DNA of 64,000 nucleotides from Rhizobium tumorigenes (lineage in GTDB: Bacteria; Pseudomonadota; Alphaproteobacteria; Rhizobiales; Rhizobiaceae), in assembly GCF_003240565.2 (NCBI RefSeq), contig NZ_CP117255.1, forward strand, positions 2,670,001-2,734,000. Direction: 5' to 3'. Shown here piece after piece: positions 17,320 through 25,966 of the stretch. The notes beneath the pieces were generated by a model, which did not search any database, had not been told where the DNA came from, and was given only the letters and a program-made list of their open reading frames with translations. Each line of letters opens with the position of its first letter. The stretch's first letter is position 1. Position numbers and translations under genes: made by a program.

Positions 17320-18276
17320 TCAGGCCGCACGAGCTTCGACCTCGACCGTCACATGCGAAAGATCGTCGATCGCAGCCAGTTTTTCACGGTAGTAGGACGG
17401 CGCGTGCGGATTATCGGCAACGATCGAGACGATGGCGCCGTGATGGCCGGGCCCGAGCTGCCAGACGTGAAGATCGAGGATCTCCACCCCCTCCCGCGTC
17501 ATGATATCCTTGATTTCCTCCGGCAGGTCCTCGTCATCGGTCTGGTAATCGAGCAGAACGCGCCCGCTGTCGCGGACAAGCACCCAGGACCAGCGGGCGA
17601 TTACGATACCGCCGACGATGCCGATGGCGGGGTCAAGCCAGAGCCAGCCATAGATGCTGCCGAGCACGAGCGCGCCTATCGCCAGAACAGATGTCAGCGC
17701 ATCCGCCAGCACATGCACGTAGGCCGCGCGCAGGTTCTGATCCTTACCCCCATGCCCATGATGTCCGGCATGGTCATGGGAATGGTGGTGGCCATGGCTA
17801 TGATGGTGATCGTCCCTGAGAAGCCATGCGCAGACGATATTGACGAGCAGGCCGACCACGGCCACGAAGATCGCCTCTTGGAAGTTGATGGAAACCGGCG
17901 ATCGCAGGCGCAAGAAACTTTCCCACGCAATCATAAGAGCGATCAGCGCCAGTACAACCGCGCTGGCAAAGCCCGCGAGATCGCCGAGCTTGCCGGTACC
18001 GAAGGAAAACCGCGGATTATTGGCGTGCCTGCGGGCGTAAAGATAGGCCAGCGCGGCGATCAGCATGGCTGCAGCATGCGTGGACATATGCCAGCCATCC
18101 GCCACCAGCGCCATAGAGCCGAACATATTCCCAGCAACGATCTCGATCACCATCATCGATGCCGTGATGGCAATGACGAGCCAGGTGCGACGCTCGTTGC
18201 GAGCATGATTTTCACCGAGAAACAAATGGTCATGGGCAGCGCCCAACGTGCGGCCGTGATCGTGCGACAGGGTCAT
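17320..18276 (-). CDS. dmeF: Cation diffusion facilitator DmeF (Co/Ni exporter)
   Basis: This inner-membrane proton-coupled antiporter expels divalent metals. Of 318 residues, the N-terminus is His-rich (LSHDHGRTLGAAHDH), followed by six membrane helices. The metal-site motifs are VADGWHMSTH (helix II) and HVLADALTSV (helix V). A long His-rich cytoplasmic loop with many HH and HxH pairs lies between helices IV and V, and a C-terminal cytoplasmic domain follows. The His-rich N-terminus and loop are characteristic of DmeF. ATG 18276 is chosen because the frame upstream to 18393 crosses the operator. The dmeR gene follows. Confidence 0.85.
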   Translation of the reverse strand: MTLSHDHGRTLGAAHDHLFLGENHARNERRTWLVIAITASMMVIEIVAGNMFGSMALVADGWHMSTHAAAMLIAALAYLYARRHANNPRFSFGTGKLGDLAGFASAVVLALIALMIAWESFLRLRSPVSINFQEAIFVAVVGLLVNIVCAWLLRDDHHHSHGHHHSHDHAGHHGHGGKDQNLRAAYVHVLADALTSVLAIGALVLGSIYGWLWLDPAIGIVGGIVIARWSWVLVRDSGRVLLDYQTDDEDLPEEIKDIMTREGVEILDLHVWQLGPGHHGAIVSIVADNPHAPSYYREKLAAIDDLSHVTVEVEARAA

Positions 18277-18297
18277 GTTCGAAAATTCCTGATTGGT

Positions 18298-18318
18298 AGC
18301 ATAGGGGGGTACCCTATC
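18298..18318 (-). promoter_or_regulatory. G-tract operator for DmeR upstream of dmeF
   Basis: ATAGGG-GGGT-ACCCTAT at 18301-18317 is a G/C-tract flanked by A/T inverted repeats. This is the layout of RcnR and DmeR operators. It begins 25 bases before the dmeF start codon, where bound repressor would block transcription. Confidence 0.65.
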
Positions 18319-18392
18319 TGGCGCGTAGCCGCAAGATTGAGCCGAGGCCTCTGTCGTGGCCCGATGCCTTACATCCCTTGAGACCTCGATCA

Positions 18393-18836
18393 CTAATCGG
18401 CGATATCGGGTTCAACGAGCTTTGCCAGATTACGGAGGGATTCCTGCCAGCCGAGATAGCACATCTCGACCGGAATAACGTCGGGAATGCCTGCCTGAAC
18501 GATCACCAGTTCGATGCCGACGGACACCGTCTTCAAGACGACAGTGACCTCCATCTCGCCGGGCAGGTTTGGATCTTCGAAACTGTCCGTGTAACGAAGC
18601 CGCTGATTTTCAACCAGTTCTTTGTATTCGCCGCCGAAGCTGATGCTTTTGCCGCTTGAGAAATTGCGAAAGGATAGCCTGAATCTACCGCCAACGCGCG
18701 GCTCAAGGTGATGCACCGTACATGCAAAGCCATTGGGCGGGAGCCACTTTGCCAGCGCGTCCGCTTCGAGAAAGGCGCGATAGACTTTGTCCGGGTTGGT
18801 CGCCAGCACGCGGTGCAGATTTACACTATTCGGCAT
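18393..18836 (-). CDS. SRPBCC (AHSA1-like) domain protein
   Basis: This 147-residue single-domain protein of the START/SRPBCC fold shows the family pattern: VLATNPDKVYRAFLEADALAKWLPP near the N-terminus, a central PRVGGRFRLSF strand and a C-terminal helix with GWQESLRNLAKLVEP. Such proteins bind hydrophobic ligands or, in the AHSA1 branch, may assist Hsp90-like chaperones; the ligand here is unknown. GGGGGG six bases before ATG 18836 favours that start over the ATG at 18842. It is divergent from recF and shows no operon partner. Confidence 0.75.
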   Translation of the reverse strand: MPNSVNLHRVLATNPDKVYRAFLEADALAKWLPPNGFACTVHHLEPRVGGRFRLSFRNFSSGKSISFGGEYKELVENQRLRYTDSFEDPNLPGEMEVTVVLKTVSVGIELVIVQAGIPDVIPVEMCYLGWQESLRNLAKLVEPDIAD

Positions 18837-19018
18837 GATCATCCCCCCTCAGGCCTGCTAGACTGCCATCATAGACGCGAATATTCGATTGCCAACATCC
18901 CTTTTGGATAGGCCCCCTTCCCAACAAAACGCCTGTCCCACAACAAGCCTCCCAGCCGACCTTGCCATTCCGCACCGATCGGCATAGCTCTCACCGGACA
19001 CACGAATCCCGGATCCCG

Positions 19019-20143
19019 ATGCCGCATAAGGTCTCTCTCTCTCGCCTGAAACTGACCGACTTCCGCAACTACGCGGCAGCGGCGCTGGATCTGGACGGGC
19101 GGCACGTCGTGCTGACTGGCGATAACGGGGCCGGCAAGACGAACCTGATGGAAGCAGTCTCGCTGCTGTCGCCGGGCCGCGGCCTCAGGCGCGCCGCCTA
19201 TGGAGATATCACCCGGGTCGGGGCGGCCAATGGCTTCTCCATCTTTGCGGAAATCGAGGGTATGGACGGCGGTGTCGAGATCGGCACCGGCGTCGATACC
19301 ACGGACGAGACAGCGGTCCGGCGCCTGCGTATCAACGGCACCACGGCCAGAACCGTCGACGAATTGACCGACCACCTGCGCGTAGCCTGGCTGACGCCGG
19401 CCATGGACGGACTCTTTACCGGTGGCTCCTCCGATCGCCGGCGTTTTCTCGACCGGCTGGTCCTGTCGCTCGATCCGGCCCATGGCCGCAGGGCAACCGA
19501 CTTCGAGCGCGCCATGCGCAGCCGCAATCGCCTGCTCTCCGAAGGCCGTTTCGACCCGGCCTGGCTTTCCGGCATCGAGCAGCAGATGGCAAGTCTCGGT
19601 ATTGCGATGGCGATTGCCCGCGAGGAAATGCTCGGACTGCTGTCGGGCCTGATCGACGCCAGCCGCGAGGCTACCCCCTTTCCCTCGGCCTCCCTCACCC
19701 TCTCCGGTTTTCTCGATGGCGGGCTTGATGGCCCAGCCGTCGATCTCGAGGATTGCTATGCCGACATGTTGCGCGACAGCCGCTACCGCGACGCCGGCGC
19801 CGGACGAACATTGGATGGGCCGCACCGCGCCGACCTCAAGGTCCGCCATCTCGAAAAAGACATGGACGCCGGGCGCTGCTCGACCGGCGAACAGAAGGCT
19901 CTGCTGGTCGGCCTGGTGCTGGCACATGCCCGACTAGTCGGCAATTTGACAGGCCACGCTCCCGTGCTGCTGCTCGATGAAATTGCTGCCCATCTCGACG
20001 AAAATCGACGGGCAGCGCTGTTCGACCTGATCGACGGCCTCGGCGGCCAGGCCTTCATGACCGGCACCGACCGGAGCATGTTTTCGGCGCTCGGTGAGCG
20101 CGCCCAGTTTCTGGGCGTCGACCACGGTGCCGTCCAGCCATGA
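19019..20143 (+). CDS. recF: DNA replication and repair protein RecF
   Basis: This SMC-like ATPase helps load RecA onto gapped DNA at stalled forks. It has 374 residues, the usual length: the N-terminus SLSRLKLTDFRNYAA, Walker A GDNGAGKT (34-41), a signature region with CSTGEQKALLVGLVLAHA, and Walker B LLLDEIAAHLDE. The start at ATG 19019 gives the conserved N-terminus; an in-frame start at 18962 would add a non-conserved extension. Unlike in many bacteria, it is not next to dnaA, dnaN or gyrB but is followed by moeB. Confidence 0.95.
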   Translation: MPHKVSLSRLKLTDFRNYAAAALDLDGRHVVLTGDNGAGKTNLMEAVSLLSPGRGLRRAAYGDITRVGAANGFSIFAEIEGMDGGVEIGTGVDTTDETAVRRLRINGTTARTVDELTDHLRVAWLTPAMDGLFTGGSSDRRRFLDRLVLSLDPAHGRRATDFERAMRSRNRLLSEGRFDPAWLSGIEQQMASLGIAMAIAREEMLGLLSGLIDASREATPFPSASLTLSGFLDGGLDGPAVDLEDCYADMLRDSRYRDAGAGRTLDGPHRADLKVRHLEKDMDAGRCSTGEQKALLVGLVLAHARLVGNLTGHAPVLLLDEIAAHLDENRRAALFDLIDGLGGQAFMTGTDRSMFSALGERAQFLGVDHGAVQP

Positions 20144-20188
20144 CGCACCGCTTTTGCGCGAGCCGGATGCGAATGATAGGATGATGAA

Positions 20189-20974
20189 ATGGAACCCTTG
20201 AACCCCGATGAAATCGAGCGCTACCGCCGCCATATCCTGCTGCCCGAGATCGGCGGCGCCGGCCAGCAGAAGCTGAAGGCAGCCCGTATCCTGGTCATCG
20301 GCGCCGGTGGTCTCGGTGCGCCGGTGCTGCAGTATCTAGCCGCCGCCGGCATCGGCACGCTCGGCATCGCCGACGACGACCGGGTATCGCTGTCAAACCT
20401 GCAGCGCCAGGTGATCCACGACACCGGTACCATTGGCGAACTGAAGACGCAAAGTGCGACCGATGCCATCGCCCGGCTCAACCCGCATATCCGCACCATC
20501 CGCTTCGAGGAGCGGTTTGCGGCCGAGACGGCAATGCGGCAACTCGCCGGCTTCGACCTCGTGGTCGACGGCTCCGACAATTTCGATACCCGCTATGCGG
20601 CCGCCGACGCCGCACATACCGCCGGCAAGCCCCTTGTCTCCGGCGCCGTCGGCCGTTTCGACGGCTCGCTGACCGTGTTGAAGCCCTATGAAACCGACCC
20701 TGACGGCCGTCTCAATCCGACCTACCGCGATCTGTTTCCAGCCCCGCCGCCGGAGGGTTTGATCCCTTCCTGCGCCGAGGCCGGCATCGTCGGCGCGCTT
20801 ACCGGCGTCATCGGAACGCTGATGGCGATGGAAGCCATCAAGCTCGTTACCGGCATCGGCGAACCGCTGATCGGCCGGCTGCTGCTCTACGACGCACTTG
20901 CCGCAAGGTTCGACACCATCCGTTATGCAAGGCGCACCAAGCCGGCTAAGGTGGGTGGCACCGCAGGATCATGA
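20189..20974 (+). CDS. moeB: MoeB/ThiF-family adenylyltransferase
   Basis: This E1-like enzyme adenylates the C-terminal glycine of MoaD (molybdopterin synthase small subunit) or ThiS. It has 261 residues: the N-terminus ERYRRHILLPEIGGAGQQKL, a nucleotide-binding GAGGLG (about 39-44), DDDRVSLSNLQRQ, VVDGSDNFDTRY and a cysteine in PSCAEAGIVG. It lacks the CxxC zinc pairs of E. coli MoeB, and there is no rhodanese domain. MoeB versus ThiF cannot be decided from sequence alone. Its stop overlaps the start of the next acetyltransferase gene (ATGA), so the two are translationally coupled. Confidence 0.82.
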   Translation: MEPLNPDEIERYRRHILLPEIGGAGQQKLKAARILVIGAGGLGAPVLQYLAAAGIGTLGIADDDRVSLSNLQRQVIHDTGTIGELKTQSATDAIARLNPHIRTIRFEERFAAETAMRQLAGFDLVVDGSDNFDTRYAAADAAHTAGKPLVSGAVGRFDGSLTVLKPYETDPDGRLNPTYRDLFPAPPPEGLIPSCAEAGIVGALTGVIGTLMAMEAIKLVTGIGEPLIGRLLLYDALAARFDTIRYARRTKPAKVGGTAGS

Positions 20975-21459
20975 GCGGCCTAGAACTGCACCGACTGGAA
21001 GAAGACTTTACCGGTTGGGACACCTTGCTGGGGCTTATCCAGACCTCATTTGCAGACATGGAAGGCCGCGTCGACCCACCCACGTCGGCAGAAGCCCTGA
21101 CAGCCCGGTCATTGCGACAAAAGGCCGGAGCCGAAATCGGTTTTATAGTCATGCAGGAAAAGATCTTAGCCGGCTGTGTATTTTGTCGATTGGAACCCGA
21201 TTGCCTCTACATAGGCAAGCTGGCGGTTCTGCCGGCACTGCAGGGCCGAGGTATAGGTCGAAGGCCGATCGAGGCTGCGGAACAGCTTGCGCGGCAGGAA
21301 AAGCTACCGGCGCTGCGGCTCGAAACCCGTATCGAACTCGTCGAAAATCACGCAACATTTGCTGCCTGGGGCTTTCGCAAGACCGCCGAAAACGCCCATC
21401 CCGGCTTCGGCCGGACCACCTCGATCGAAATGCGGAAGTCCTTGCTGCCGGCAGATTAA
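20971..21459 (+). CDS. GNAT family N-acetyltransferase
   Basis: This 162-residue single GNAT domain has the acetyl-CoA loop in LAVLPALQGRGIGRRPIEAAEQ (the Q/RxxGxG/A pattern around QGRGIGR), preceded by the strand LYIGKL and followed by LRLETRIELVENHATFAAWGF near the C-terminus. The substrate is unknown. The start codon overlaps the moeB stop (ATGA), pointing to coupled expression. It ends 55 bases before the convergent 2-hydroxyacid dehydrogenase gene. Confidence 0.8.
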   Translation: MSGLELHRLEEDFTGWDTLLGLIQTSFADMEGRVDPPTSAEALTARSLRQKAGAEIGFIVMQEKILAGCVFCRLEPDCLYIGKLAVLPALQGRGIGRRPIEAAEQLARQEKLPALRLETRIELVENHATFAAWGFRKTAENAHPGFGRTTSIEMRKSLLPAD

Positions 21460-21514
21460 CCATCGCCAACGACGAGCGCTTCCACGTGGATCCTTTGGCC
21501 TGACCCGAGGGCAC

Positions 21515-22516
21515 TCAGCGCCCGGGCAGCACCCGGTTCGGCGGGCGATGGCTATCCATGAAGGCGCGGATGTTGATGATCACTTTGTCGCCCATCTCGA
21601 TGCGGCCCTCGATGGTGGCAGAGCTCATATGCGGCAGGAGCACCACCTTGCCTTCGTTGGCGAGCTTGATCAGCTTCGGGTTCACGGCCGGCTCGTTGGA
21701 AAACACGTCGAGACCGGCGCCGGCGATCTTGCCGTCACGCAGGATGTTGATCAGGGCCGGCTCGTCGATGATGTCGCCCCGCGCGGTGTTGACGATGAAG
21801 GCGGTTGGTTGCAGCAGCGCCAGCCGTCTTGCCGAGATCAGGTGATAGGTGCCTGGTGTCGAGGGGCAGTTGATCGAGATGATATCGACGCGGGCGAGCA
21901 TCTGGTCGAGGCTGTCCCAGTAGGTCGCCTCCAGCTCGTCCTCGGTCTCCGGGCTGACTTTGCTGCGGTTGTGATAGTGGATCGAAAGGCCGAAGGCCTT
22001 GGCACGGCGGGCGACGGCGGTACCGATGCGGCCCATGCCGACGATGCCGATGCGCTTGCCGGAAAGCCTGCGGCCGAGCATCCACGTCGGCGACCAGCCG
22101 GCCCATTCGCCGGGCTTGTCAGTCAGCACCCGCGCGCCCTCGGCCAATCGCCGCGGCACGGCGAGGATAAGCGCCATCGTCATGTCGGCGGTATCTTCGG
22201 TCAGCACGCCCGGCGTGTTGGTTACGGTGATGCCCTTTCGCGCCGCAGCCTCCACGTCGATGTGATCGGTGCCGTTCGAGAAGCCGGCAATAAGTTTCAG
22301 CTGCGGGCCTGCCTGTTCGATAAGGGTCGCATCGATCCTGTCGGTCACCGTCGGCACCAGCACATCGGCCGTCTGCATCGCCGCCGCCAGTTCGCTGGAG
22401 GTGCGCGGCCGGTCGTCTATGTTGAGCTCGGCGTCGAACAGCTCGCGCATCCGCGTCTCGACTGCGTCGGGCAGTTTGCGCGTCAGATAGACTTTTGGTT
22501 TTTTCTTCGTTGTCAT
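21515..22516 (-). CDS. D-isomer-specific 2-hydroxyacid dehydrogenase (glyoxylate reductase type)
   Basis: This NAD(P)H-dependent enzyme reduces 2-keto acids such as glyoxylate or hydroxypyruvate. It has 333 residues: the catalytic domain is split around the Rossmann domain, which shows GKRIGIVGMGRIGTAVARRA. The catalytic triad is visible as Arg in VNTARGDIIDE, Glu in VFSNEPAVN and His in LLPHMSSAT. The loop FSNGTDHIDVEAA and TNTPGVLTEDTADM are typical of the GyaR/glyoxylate reductase branch. It is divergent from the SH3-protein gene with 185 bases between. Exact substrate preference is inferred. Confidence 0.85.
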   Translation of the reverse strand: MTTKKKPKVYLTRKLPDAVETRMRELFDAELNIDDRPRTSSELAAAMQTADVLVPTVTDRIDATLIEQAGPQLKLIAGFSNGTDHIDVEAAARKGITVTNTPGVLTEDTADMTMALILAVPRRLAEGARVLTDKPGEWAGWSPTWMLGRRLSGKRIGIVGMGRIGTAVARRAKAFGLSIHYHNRSKVSPETEDELEATYWDSLDQMLARVDIISINCPSTPGTYHLISARRLALLQPTAFIVNTARGDIIDEPALINILRDGKIAGAGLDVFSNEPAVNPKLIKLANEGKVVLLPHMSSATIEGRIEMGDKVIINIRAFMDSHRPPNRVLPGR

Positions 22517-22701
22517 GACGCCCTGCGATGCCTTGTTCAGAGGTCCTTAACCAAGACCAGACATAATTTTAACGTTGCGGGCAGTTCTACCAGACCCGCA
22601 GTCGAAGACAAACAGAAGTCGCTTTCGGCGTCCACGCATTTGCGGATGGCCGGAACGAAGCGCGCCCGGGCAGCGCGCCACGACAATCGAACGGAATTCT
22701 G

Positions 22702-23241
22702 ATGCGGAGCACCATCTTCAAATCCTGTACGGCATTTGCACTCGGCCTGATGATGATGGCCGGCTCGATCCAGATCGCCAACGCTCAGGCAGCCAAGGGT
22801 GCCAGCGGCTTGCCGCTGCCACGCTTCGTGACGCTGAAATCGAAGCGCGTCAACCTGCGCATCGGCCCGAGCAGCGATTACGCGGTCTCATGGCTCTATA
22901 CCCGCGCCGGCCTGCCAGTCGAAATCATCCAGGAATACGACAACTGGCGCCAGGTACGGGATGCCGACGGCACGGAGGGCTGGGTCAACCAGTCGCTGCT
23001 GTCAGGCTCGCGCGCCGCGATCGCCGCCCCGTGGATGAAGGGCAAAGGCAAGGAAGTCTACGTCAACATGCGCCGGGATCCGCAGCCGTCGAGTTCCGTC
23101 ATTGCCAAGCTCGAGCCCGGCGTCGTCCTCGATGTGCGCGAATGCAACGGCACCTGGTGCAAGACGACAACCGATGGAACCGAAGGCTGGGTGGCGCAAT
23201 CGGAAATCTGGGGCGCCTATCCCGGAGAGGCCTTCAAATAA
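22702..23241 (+). CDS. Secreted protein with two SH3-like repeats
   Basis: This 179-residue precursor has a signal peptide (1-29, ending ANAQA) and two tandem bacterial SH3-like units: about 46-104 (VNLRIGPSSDYAVSWLYT to GWVNQSLL) and about 114-172 (VYVNMRRDPQPSSSVIAKL to GWVAQSEIWGAY). Paired SH3 domains in the periplasm generally bind cell-wall peptides. A pair of cysteines (RECNGTWCK) may form a disulfide. The last 8 bases overlap the end of the convergent PfkB-kinase gene, so the two transcripts share their 3' ends. It is the second SH3 protein in the window but lacks the Pro/Gln tail of the first. Confidence 0.8.
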   Translation: MRSTIFKSCTAFALGLMMMAGSIQIANAQAAKGASGLPLPRFVTLKSKRVNLRIGPSSDYAVSWLYTRAGLPVEIIQEYDNWRQVRDADGTEGWVNQSLLSGSRAAIAAPWMKGKGKEVYVNMRRDPQPSSSVIAKLEPGVVLDVRECNGTWCKTTTDGTEGWVAQSEIWGAYPGEAFK

Positions 23242-24229
23242 GCCCGGCTTCCTTGGCCAGCTTCGACAGCGACTTGTCAGGCCGGGGGCCGATCTGCTGG
23301 ATCACAGTGCCTGCCGCAAGGCAGCCAAGCTTGCCGCAATCCCGGAGTTCCCGTCCCTGCGTATACCCATAGAGGAAGCCGGAGGCGAACAGATCGCCGG
23401 CCCCTGTCGTGTCGACAAGCTCGTCCAGCTCGATGGCGTCGACTTCGTAGCGCTCGCTGCCGCGCAGGATGACCGCCCCGTCTTCGCTCATCGTCACGGC
23501 TGCAATCTTGCAATCGCGGGCGATCCCGGCCAGCGCTTCCTCGAAATCCTCTGTCTCGTAGAGGCTGAGTGCTTCCTGACGGTTGGCAAAAACGATGTCG
23601 ACGGTGCCGGAGCGCATCAGCTCCAGGAATTCGTCCCGGTAACGGCCGACGCAGAAGCTGTCGGAGAGCGTCATCGAGACCTCGCGACCGTTTTCATGGG
23701 CGATACGGGCGCATTCGCGGATCGCATCCTTGGCGCGCGGCGGATCCCAGAGATAGCCCTCGAAATAAATGACCTTGGAATCGGCAACGACATCGGCTTC
23801 GACGTCCTCGGGTCCGAGCTCGACGCAAGCACCGAGATAGGTGTTCATCGAGCGCTCGCCGTCCTCGGTGACGAAAATCATAGAACGGGCGGTGGGCGGA
23901 AACGTCTCTTTCGGCGCGGTCTCATAGTGGACGCCGAGCGCGCGGATATCGTGGGTAAAGATTTCGCCGAGCTGGTCCTTGGCGACCTTGCCGAAATAGG
24001 CTGCCTTGCCACCAAAATTGGCGATGCCTGCTGCCGTGTTGCCGGCGCTGCCGCCGGAGGCTTCGATGGCCGGGCCCATGCGGGAATAGAGCAATTCGGC
24101 ACGCTCAGCGTCGATCAGGTTCATCGCCGCCTTGGTGATGGCGTTGTCGATCAGGAACTGGTCGTCGCACCGGGCAATAATATCGACGATGGCATTGCCA
24201 ACGGTGAGTACATCGAAACGTGTCATCAA
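23234..24229 (-). CDS. PfkB-family carbohydrate/adenosine kinase
   Basis: This 331-residue ribokinase-like kinase has the N-terminal motif EASGGSAGNTAAGIANFGG (signature 1) and the C-terminal DTTGAGDLFASGFLYG with the catalytic Asp in GAGD. It resembles the group annotated as adenosine kinase in rhizobia (start FDVLTVGNAIVDIIA), which phosphorylates adenosine to AMP, but sugar kinases of the same family cannot be excluded. The start is ATG 24229 or the next codon. Convergent 8-base overlap with the SH3-protein gene. Confidence 0.8.
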   Translation of the reverse strand: MMTRFDVLTVGNAIVDIIARCDDQFLIDNAITKAAMNLIDAERAELLYSRMGPAIEASGGSAGNTAAGIANFGGKAAYFGKVAKDQLGEIFTHDIRALGVHYETAPKETFPPTARSMIFVTEDGERSMNTYLGACVELGPEDVEADVVADSKVIYFEGYLWDPPRAKDAIRECARIAHENGREVSMTLSDSFCVGRYRDEFLELMRSGTVDIVFANRQEALSLYETEDFEEALAGIARDCKIAAVTMSEDGAVILRGSERYEVDAIELDELVDTTGAGDLFASGFLYGYTQGRELRDCGKLGCLAAGTVIQQIGPRPDKSLSKLAKEAGLI

Positions 24230-24389
24230 AATGGAACCCCGGTCACTGTCTTCGCCGGTGTCCGGTCATATCGGGTTTTGAAAAGTTTGGAAGGCGGAAT
24301 CGCCACCGCCCGCCCAAGAAATGCCAAGTGGTCACAGAGCCGTCACTTTCGCCGTGTATTTATCCATCAGGCGATAGGCATGGACGGTC

Positions 24390-24537
24390 GGTAGATCGTT
24401 AGAGCCTTTATCGCTTGGGGTGAGAAACCCTGGCTTCCATTGAACGCGCTGACCACGGATGTACTGGCAGACGGCGATGGAAGCAGACCACCGGGATGAC
24501 CGGCTGCGGAAAAGCGGGCAATGCCCGCTTTTTTTGT
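24390..24537 (+). ncRNA. Candidate small RNA with its own terminator
   Basis: The 325-base gap 24230-24554 has no coding support. It contains the pair GCTTCCAT (24433-24440)/ATGGAAGC (24477-24484), further G/C-rich inverted segments, and ends on the plus strand in a terminator with a seven-T run. No good plus-strand promoter was recognised, so the 5' end given is a guess. The alternative is that the hairpin only serves the MFS gene arriving from the right. Confidence 0.3.
24509..24537. terminator. Terminator after the MFS gene, stronger on the plus strand
   Basis: AAAGCGGGCA pairs with TGCCCGCTTT with almost no loop, with T7 on the plus side and T4 on the minus side. It lies 18 bases beyond the stop of the minus-strand MFS gene. 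Confidence 0.75.
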
Positions 24538-24554
24538 GCCTTTTTCTAGGTCGA

Positions 24555-25766
24555 CTAACGAACGCCAGCAGACGTTCGCCGTCCCCCGAAGAAGAGCGAA
24601 ACACCTAGCAGCGTTGCGGCGAGACAGATCAGGCAGACGCAGACGAGGCAAACGCCGATCCATCCGGCAAGCGTCCAGGCCATGCCGCCAGCGAATGCCC
24701 CAAGTGCACCACCGGAAAACGTCGAAACCATATACATGGTGTTCAACCGGCCGCGGATTTCATGACCGATGGCAAAGATCCGCGTCTGGTTGGCGATCTG
24801 GCCGCTCTGCAGGCCGAAATCGAGCAGGTTGACGGCAACGACCAATGCCAGCAGATGCGTCGTCCCTAACGTGGCGGCAATCGCGAAACTGGCAAGCAGG
24901 GCGCAGAAGGCGAAAGCATTCACCCGCGACGAACCCCAGCGGTCGGCAAGTCGCCCTCCAACAGGCGCCATCAGCGCACCGGGGGCACCCCACAGGCCGA
25001 AAAGGCCGGCTGCGGCGGCTCCGAGGCCGAAGGCGGGGCTGGCGAGATGGAATGCCAGCGTCGCCCAGAACGCCGAAAAAGCGCCGAAAGCCAGGAAATT
25101 CATCCCCATCGACAACAGCAGCGGCCGGTGCTTCAACAGCGGCACAAGCGAGGCCAGCAGCTCGCCATAGCTCATTTTCTGCATTGTCTGCGGTCGCTGC
25201 GGCATGAAGGCCGGAATGAAGAAGAAAAGGATGAGCGTGAGAACTGCCGCCAGGCCGTACGACGCACGCCAGCTGTCGGTATATCCCGCCACAAGACCGG
25301 AGACTGTGCGCGACAACAGGATGCCCATGACCAGACCGGTGGTCATCGTACCCACGACCCGGCCCCGCTTTTCTGCCGGCACCAGCGAGGTTGCAAGCGG
25401 TATCAGCACCTGTGGCACGACGGTGACCAGCGCAAGACAGGCGCTGGCACCGATAAGCACGCCGATACCGGGCGCAAGCGCCGCTCCGAGAAGGCCTATC
25501 GCCGTCAGCGCCATCAGCCAGCGCAGCAACCTGCGTGGCTCGGCAATATCGGCAAGCGGCACCAGCAGGAGAATGCCGAACGCGTAGCCGACCTGGGTCG
25601 CCACCGCAACCAGCGACGACACATGCTCTGGAACGCCGAAGCTAACGGCGATCTGGCCGAGCAGCGGTTGGCAGAGATAGATATTGCCGACCATGACGCC
25701 ACAGGCGGCGGCCATCAGGGGTATGGTGCCGCGATGGATTTCAGGCAACGACTGCGAATTGGGCAT
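24555..25766 (-). CDS. MFS transporter (sugar/drug efflux type)
   Basis: This is an inner-membrane secondary transporter of about 403 residues with 12 predicted hydrophobic helices. Visible MFS features are the loop 2-3 motif around LADIAEPRRLLRW, the helix 5 region GVMGILLSR-like (TGLVMGILLSRTVSGLVAG) and the repeat motif VGGRLADRWGS between helices 8 and 9. Starting residues GNIYLCQPLLG and the motif pattern recall exporters of the YnfM/AraJ type; the substrate is unknown. The start could be GTG 25778 or ATG 25766; neither has a strong ribosome site. A terminator follows directly. Confidence 0.82.
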   Translation of the reverse strand: MPNSQSLPEIHRGTIPLMAAACGVMVGNIYLCQPLLGQIAVSFGVPEHVSSLVAVATQVGYAFGILLLVPLADIAEPRRLLRWLMALTAIGLLGAALAPGIGVLIGASACLALVTVVPQVLIPLATSLVPAEKRGRVVGTMTTGLVMGILLSRTVSGLVAGYTDSWRASYGLAAVLTLILFFFIPAFMPQRPQTMQKMSYGELLASLVPLLKHRPLLLSMGMNFLAFGAFSAFWATLAFHLASPAFGLGAAAAGLFGLWGAPGALMAPVGGRLADRWGSSRVNAFAFCALLASFAIAATLGTTHLLALVVAVNLLDFGLQSGQIANQTRIFAIGHEIRGRLNTMYMVSTFSGGALGAFAGGMAWTLAGWIGVCLVCVCLICLAATLLGVSLFFGGRRTSAGVR

Positions 25767-25966
25767 CAAAAGACTCACATTGGCATAAGCGCGCAGAACG
25801 TCATGCTTCGGTCATCTTGTCGAGGTCGCAGGGTGTGCCGTTTATGCAAGGCAGCATCCCGCTCGTGACCGAGGTAAGCGGCGGCCACAGCATTCGAGGT
25901 TGGCAACGCGCAATGTATCCGGGTTAGGATGTTCCGGTTTTGCCGCGTCTTCGATAGGCCAACTCA

